Shown here: positions 60,219-64,000 of the stretch, one piece after another | How positions within the stretch are numbered: the stretch's first letter is position 1 | Layout: each line of letters opens with the position of its first letter | The notes under the pieces: generated by a model | The model's input: only the letters and a program-made list of their open reading frames with translations | Databases searched by the model: none | What the model was told of the DNA's origin: nothing | Position numbers and translations under genes: made by a program | Assembly: GCF_000576555.1 (NCBI RefSeq) | Contig: NZ_CP007145.1 | Location: 4,486,501-4,550,500, forward strand | Source of the DNA: Hymenobacter swuensis DY53 | GTDB lineage: Bacteria; Bacteroidota; Bacteroidia; Cytophagales; Hymenobacteraceae | Length of the DNA: 64,000 bases | Reading direction: 5' to 3'

Positions 60219-60259
60219 ATAAACCGGCCCCTCGGTGGTATGCCGAGAGGCCGGTTTAT
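60219..60259. terminator. Hairpin downstream of the S41 peptidase gene
   Basis: A 17-bp stem, ataaaccggcccctcgg (60219-60235) with ccgagaggccggtttat (60243-60259), has one mismatch and a 7-nt loop. It lies just after the S41 stop codon on the minus strand; T-runs are short. Confidence 0.8.
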
Positions 60260-60278
60260 TACCGAAAGCTCAGTGAGT

Positions 60279-61961
60279 CTACTTCTCCAGCAGCCCCAGC
60301 ATCACGGGGTTATTGGGCTCCTGTACGGCTTTCAGGGCCTGCTGCATCTCGGCGTCATCCTGGTTCAGCACCTGGAAATAGGCCGACTTGCCGTAGGCGC
60401 TGCGGGCAATGAGGGCCTTGAGCTGGGTGCGCAGCAGCGGCGTGCTGCGGCGCAGACCCGCCGCATCGGCCGGTACGCCGTTCTGGGCGGCGCGGGCGGC
60501 CAGCTGCTGCAGCTGGGCATCTCCTATTTTGAACGTTTCTCTGAACTGCTCGAAGCGCAAAGCTTCCAGCTCATCTTTGTGCTCCTGGTAGTACGTGAGG
60601 GCAAATTCGCGCACCAGGTTCTGGCTTTGCAGGCGGGTATAGTAGGCCGAGTACGCCGAGGTGTCGCGGGGCACGAACAGGTCGGGCATGATGCCGCCGC
60701 CGCCGTACACGGTGCGGCCGTGGGCCGTGCGGTACTTCAATGAATCAGCAAAATGGATGCTGTCAGCGTGGAACAGCTCGCCGTGGCGCAGGCGGTTCTG
60801 CAGGTCCTTCTCGTACTCGCCCAACCCGCCGCGGTAGGATTTCTGGATGCTGCGGCCCGAGGGCGTGTAGTAGCGGGCAATGGTCAGGCGCAGCTCCGAG
60901 CCGTCGTTGAGGGCAATGGGCTGCTGTACTAAGCCCTTGCCGAAGGTGCGCCGGCCCACCAGCACGGCCCGGTCGTGGTCCTGCAGGGCACCGGCCAGCA
61001 CTTCGGCGGCCGAGGCACTACCTTCATCCACCAGCACCACCAAAGAGCCTTCCTCAAACTCGCCGGCTACCCGCGAAAACGTCTGGGTGTCGTATTGGTC
61101 GCCCTTGCCGTCGGTGTACACAATCTTCTTGGTGCCCCCAATAAACTCATCGGCCATTTTGGTGGCGCGGTCAAGGTAGCCGCCGGGGTTGCCGCGCAAA
61201 TCCAGCACGAGGCGCGTAAGGCCCTGGCGGCGCAAATCACCCAGAGCCGATTTGAACTCGTCATAGGTGCCGCTGGCAAAGCGGCTCACCTTGATGTAGC
61301 CGGTCTGGTTGTCTACCATATAGGCCACGTCCACTGAGGCGTTGGAAATGCGGTTGCGCGTTACCTGCACGCTCAAGGGGCGGGCTAGGCCGCGGCGGGT
61401 AATCTGGAGGGTGACGCTGGTGCCACGCGGGCCGCGCAGCTTCCCGAACATCTGCTCGGTGGTTAGGTGCACGCCCGATACCCGCTGCCCGTTCACGGCC
61501 AAGATCCGGTCGCCGGGCTGCAGGCCGGCCTGCTCGGCGGGACCTTCGCTAAGCGGCGCCACCACCGTAACAGTGTCGCGGAACAGATTGAATTCAACCC
61601 CGATGCCGTCGTAGTCGCTTTGCAGAAAGGAGGAGGCCTGCTGCTGCTGCTTGGCCGGAATGAATACCGAGTGCGGATCGAGGCGCTCCAGCATGCGGCT
61701 GATGGCGTAATCCGACAGCTCCTCGGCGTTTACCGAGTCCACGTAGTCGCGGTCCACGTAGCTGAGGATTTCTTTGAACTTTAAGTAGCCGCGGGCCGTG
61801 AGGTCGGGGTTCTGATCAGAAGGCCGGAACGGATTTGCTCCCAACAGGATACCGCAGGCCAGCATAAGGCCCAACAGCCACGGCTGACGCACCTGCCACC
61901 GGGAATTACGCGGGGTCGGCTCCGACGCGGGAAGCGGCGAGTCGTTCGGCTCGGTGGTCAT
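60279..61961 (-). CDS. S41 family C-terminal processing peptidase
   Basis: A 560-residue periplasmic serine protease anchored by an N-terminal helix (PWLLGLMLACGILLGANPF). Parts: N-terminal helical region, PDZ domain (~118-205; GIGVEFNLF, EQAGLQPGDRILAVNGQRVSG), and the S41 core with catalytic Ser317 in DEGSASAAEV and Lys342 in RRTFGKGLVQ, 25 residues apart as expected for the Ser-Lys dyad. LDLRGNPGGYLDRA is another family hallmark. It probably trims or degrades envelope proteins, in the role of CtpA/Prc. The C-terminal ~140 residues are helical. Confidence 0.94.
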   Translation of the reverse strand: MTTEPNDSPLPASEPTPRNSRWQVRQPWLLGLMLACGILLGANPFRPSDQNPDLTARGYLKFKEILSYVDRDYVDSVNAEELSDYAISRMLERLDPHSVFIPAKQQQQASSFLQSDYDGIGVEFNLFRDTVTVVAPLSEGPAEQAGLQPGDRILAVNGQRVSGVHLTTEQMFGKLRGPRGTSVTLQITRRGLARPLSVQVTRNRISNASVDVAYMVDNQTGYIKVSRFASGTYDEFKSALGDLRRQGLTRLVLDLRGNPGGYLDRATKMADEFIGGTKKIVYTDGKGDQYDTQTFSRVAGEFEEGSLVVLVDEGSASAAEVLAGALQDHDRAVLVGRRTFGKGLVQQPIALNDGSELRLTIARYYTPSGRSIQKSYRGGLGEYEKDLQNRLRHGELFHADSIHFADSLKYRTAHGRTVYGGGGIMPDLFVPRDTSAYSAYYTRLQSQNLVREFALTYYQEHKDELEALRFEQFRETFKIGDAQLQQLAARAAQNGVPADAAGLRRSTPLLRTQLKALIARSAYGKSAYFQVLNQDDAEMQQALKAVQEPNNPVMLGLLEK

Positions 61962-62385
61962 AAAGCGTTGAGAGAGTAGTTGTTCAGTCGATAATCAGAA
62001 ATCCACACTACGGACAGGTCTTCAAAACTATTGAAACTTTTCCAAGAAAGCCATGTCAGGCATAGAGGTATAGGCATTTTCCGATAACAGTACAATTTAA
62101 TATTCATCCAAGTCAATTATCATCCAGTAGCAGCGGTTTTAACTGGCAATAAAAGGGCTTGATACTGAGCGTACTGCAAATATTATTTTATCATTTTAGA
62201 AAGGCGTGGCCATCTCGCCCAACGGGCCGGTTTCGCCGGTAAACTACGGTAACCACCCCGTTGCCAGATTGCGGTGGCCGGCTGGTGGATAACACCTTTC
62301 GGGGCGGGTGTCGTATCTTTGGGGCGCGGCTCCGGCTAACCGGCTGATTGGCCGCCGCTTGGCTTTCTACTTAGTTCTTTTTGCG
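61962..62385. other. AT-rich intergenic region upstream of ruvX
   Basis: These 424 bp between divergent genes contain no coding frame. I count 34 G+C in 62101-62200, far below the window average, with runs such as tattattttatcatttta. A TATCTTTG promoter element for ruvX lies at 62314-62321. No inverted repeat of the two main classes is seen. Confidence 0.55.
62314..62321 (+). promoter_or_regulatory. ruvX-def promoter -7 element
   Basis: TATCTTTG matches the consensus, 64 bp before the ruvX ATG. The longer open frame starting at 62308 would begin upstream of this element, so the ATG at 62386 is preferred. Confidence 0.6.
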
Positions 62386-62796
62386 ATGGGCCGAATTCTT
62401 GCCATCGATTACGGCCACAAGCGCGTGGGGCTGGCCGTGACGGACCCGCTTCAACTCATCGCCACCCCGCTCGAAACCATTCACAGTCAGGATTTACTGA
62501 CTTACCTCAAGGCCTACCACCAACGCGACCCGCTGGATGCCCTGGTGATTGGCATGCCCAAAAACCTCCAGAATGAGGCCACCGACTCGACCAGCGCCGT
62601 AGTGGGTGTGGTACGGCGGCTGCGTAAGGAATTCCCGGGCGTGCCCGTGCACGAAATTGACGAGCGGTTCACCTCCCGCATGGCCCACGCCGCCATGCTG
62701 GCCGGGGGCCTGGGCAAGAAAGACCGCCGCGACAAAGCAACCGTAGACAAGGTGGCCGCCACCATCATTCTGCAATCCTACCTCGAATCCCGATGA
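62386..62796 (+). CDS. ruvX: Holliday junction resolvase-like protein RuvX/YqgF
   Basis: A 136-residue RNase H-fold protein. MGRILAIDYGHKRVGLAVTD is the diagnostic opening with the first catalytic Asp; GMPKNLQNEATDSTSAV and HEIDERFTSRMAHAAML carry the next acidic residues, and KATVDKVAATIILQSYLESR closes the fold. It is a predicted nuclease acting on branched DNA or pre-16S rRNA. Its stop overlaps the def start by 4 bp (ATGA). Confidence 0.95.
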   Translation: MGRILAIDYGHKRVGLAVTDPLQLIATPLETIHSQDLLTYLKAYHQRDPLDALVIGMPKNLQNEATDSTSAVVGVVRRLRKEFPGVPVHEIDERFTSRMAHAAMLAGGLGKKDRRDKATVDKVAATIILQSYLESR

Positions 62797-63392
62797 TTTA
62801 CCCCATTGTTGCCTTCGGCGACCCGGTTCTCAAAACACCCGCCAAATCCCTGGCTGCCGATTACTCTGCCACGGAGCTGAAGCAGATCATTGCCGACATG
62901 TACGACACCATGTACCACGCCAGCGGTGTGGGCCTGGCCGCGCCGCAGGTAGGCAAAAGTATCCGCCTGTTCGTTATCGATTCGACCCCGATGATGGATG
63001 AGGATGAAGAAGGGAACCCCATCGTGGAGGAGCCCACGGCTGGCCCGGTGAAGCGCGCCTTCATCAACCCCGTGATGGTCAGCGAAACCGGCGAGGAATG
63101 GGCGTTTGAAGAAGGCTGCCTGAGCATTCCGGGCGTACGGGAAAAAGTAGTGCGCCATGCCACCATCGTGCTGCGCTACGAGGACGAAAACCGGCAGCCG
63201 CACGAGGAAACCTTCACCGGCATGACCGCCCGCGTGATTCAGCACGAGTACGACCACTTGGAAGGCGTGCTGTTCACCGACTACGTATCGGGCCTGAAGA
63301 AGCAGTTGCTGAAGGGTAAGCTGGCCCGCATCAGCAAGGGCGACGTGAATGCCGATTACCGGATGCGCTTCGCGGGCCAGGGCCGACGGTAA
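62793..63392 (+). CDS. def: Peptide deformylase
   Basis: It removes the formyl group from nascent protein N-termini. The three family motifs are GVGLAAPQVG, EEGCLSIPGV (Cys metal ligand) and RVIQHEYDHLEGVLF (H-E-x-x-x-H). It is 199 residues, a little long because of the acidic insertion MDEDEEGNPIVEEP between motifs 1 and 2, which is usual in Bacteroidota. It is translationally coupled to ruvX. Confidence 0.97.
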   Translation: MIYPIVAFGDPVLKTPAKSLAADYSATELKQIIADMYDTMYHASGVGLAAPQVGKSIRLFVIDSTPMMDEDEEGNPIVEEPTAGPVKRAFINPVMVSETGEEWAFEEGCLSIPGVREKVVRHATIVLRYEDENRQPHEETFTGMTARVIQHEYDHLEGVLFTDYVSGLKKQLLKGKLARISKGDVNADYRMRFAGQGRR

Positions 63393-63417
63393 GAGTAGGA
63401 GTCCAGCAGAGAAAAGT

Positions 63418-63493
63418 AAAAAGTCAACGTTCCACCGGTCATCCTTCATATGGCGTCCGCCTGCGAAGGATGACCGGTGGGGCGTTGACTTTT
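63418..63493. repeat. Inverted repeat R5 (GTCATCC-type) with TGGCGTCCGC loop
   Basis: aaagtcaacgttccaccggtcatcctt (left, to 63446) pairs with aaggatgaccggtggggcgttgactttt (63466-63493) with two adjacent mismatches. The loop reads catatggcgtccgcctgcg; together with the arm end it nearly repeats the CTTCATCTGGCGTCCGCTTG insert of the repeat at 9060. It lies between def and the next gene in the same direction and may terminate def transcription. Confidence 0.9.
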
Positions 63494-63521
63494 TGCTGTG
63501 ACTTCCCCTATTTTAAGCTTG

Positions 63522-64000
63522 ATGAGTTACCGATACTGCTACTGGATTTTTACCCTGTGTTTTCTACTTGTGGGTTGCCGAAAGTCAACAGAAGGGACTG
63601 TCCTCTCACCAGGTCGAGCTACGGTAAGCCGTTTGCCATATGAAGTGAAGGCGGAGCCGGCAGTGTTTGAGTCAGCTTTCTTTCCAGGCAAACAAGTCCA
63701 GCAGCATAGCAGTACCATCATCCTGCGCCAGCAGTTGCTGGGGAATCTACCCGTTTCATCAGGCCAACTGGTAGCTACAGACCCCATCACGCTATCTGCA
63801 CAGACCCCATGTTTCACCACGCAGTTTCTGCGCGGCCGGTTTCCGGTAGAGCTGGCAATAGCCCGGTTCACAAGCGACGAACGGGTAGCATTTGCCCACG
63901 TTCTGTTTTCGGCTAAGCCCTTAGCCCGCTGGGAGTTGGCAGTGTTGCCGGGACAGTCACCATTGCCTGTCCGAGGGCCGGAATATTATGGCTATTTGGT
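63522..64000 (+). CDS. DUF4241 lipoprotein (3' end cut by window)
   Basis: An ATG at 63522 opens a frame that is still open at the window end (159 codons seen). The N-terminus is a lipoprotein signal (YWIFTLCFLLVGC, Cys acylated). Residues ~80-159 match DUF4241: GQLVATDPITL, RFPVELAIARF, RVAFAHVLFSAKPLARWELAVLPGQ, EYYGY. Members of this family occur in toxin/immunity-like contexts and as lipoproteins; function is unknown. GC content is below the window norm at the 5' part. Confidence 0.78.
   Translation, partial: MSYRYCYWIFTLCFLLVGCRKSTEGTVLSPGRATVSRLPYEVKAEPAVFESAFFPGKQVQQHSSTIILRQQLLGNLPVSSGQLVATDPITLSAQTPCFTTQFLRGRFPVELAIARFTSDERVAFAHVLFSAKPLARWELAVLPGQSPLPVRGPEYYGYL

Overview
This window reads as chromosomal DNA from a high-GC member of the Bacteroidota, most like Hymenobacter or a close relative in the Cytophagales (inferred from gene content, not searched). 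The signs are type IX secretion C-terminal domains on two secreted proteins, Bacteroidota-type promoters (TAnnTTTG, once with an upstream TTTG at 19 bp), start codons mostly without a Shine-Dalgarno sequence, bacillithiol synthesis (bshC), the Bacteroidota-restricted families DUF4295 and DUF5522, and several TonB-type energy-transducer proteins. I found no tRNA, rRNA, CRISPR array, transposase, integrase or phage gene. The first gene is cut by the left edge and the last by the right edge.

Layout. 1-6.4 kb: a membrane glycosyltransferase, DUF3891, a secreted DUF6503-like protein, a BrkB/YihY membrane protein, an internally duplicated secreted protein, and rlmN. 6.7-13.1 kb: a thiamine cluster led by a TPP riboswitch, thiS-thiC-thiD-thiE-thiG-thiH, ending against a convergent second ThiE/TenI-family gene. 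13-18.8 kb: a thioesterase, mnmD, a low-GC orphan, the DUF2157/GDYXXLXY membrane pair, a 49-residue ORF, two ExbD-family genes (one lacking the key Asp), and a 5-formyl-THF cyclo-ligase. 18.9-28.2 kb, nearly all on the minus strand: a CarboxypepD_reg protein, bshC, rimO, an unknown, ftsY, DUF4295-rpmG, an aminopeptidase P, rpmB and DUF5522. 28.3-37.6 kb: rocD, two small lipoproteins, hemB, a GNAT enzyme, an APC permease, a CDF transporter, a GH1-like hydrolase and a PLD-like nuclease. 37.7-45.3 kb: a PA14/ricin T9SS protein, ogt, an esterase, a TPR protein, an outer-membrane barrel and a large M4 metalloprotease. 45.6-54.5 kb: two SDRs, an ATP-grasp enzyme, an M20 amidohydrolase, a PAP2-related membrane protein, a phytanoyl-CoA-dioxygenase-like protein, a WG-repeat protein and three overlapping TonB-like genes. 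54.6-64 kb: an HMG-CoA reductase, hmgA, a transglutaminase-like protein, an S41 C-terminal processing peptidase, ruvX-def and a truncated DUF4241 lipoprotein.

Most of the window is ordinary housekeeping and surface biology in small transcription units. The strongest unexplained structure lies between genes. Fifteen large inverted repeats fall into two architectural classes. Class R has long, well-matched arms related to GTCATGCTGAGC/GTCATCCTGA or GCGAAGCT. Class W has arms assembled from short, nearly tandem words (for example gtgattta four times, or gtgaagg, agctgttag, agttgcc), with different words at each locus. Class W hairpins often fill the whole gap between genes and sometimes run into the stop codons of flanking genes.

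Other points worth a second look are the Asp-less ExbD paralogue, splitting of the usual rpmB-rpmG-DUF4295 block by a peptidase gene, a complete-looking HMG-CoA reductase with an extra N-terminal region, the coupled TonB-like triplet with a sharp internal GC shift, and the thiamine cluster without an adjacent thiF.
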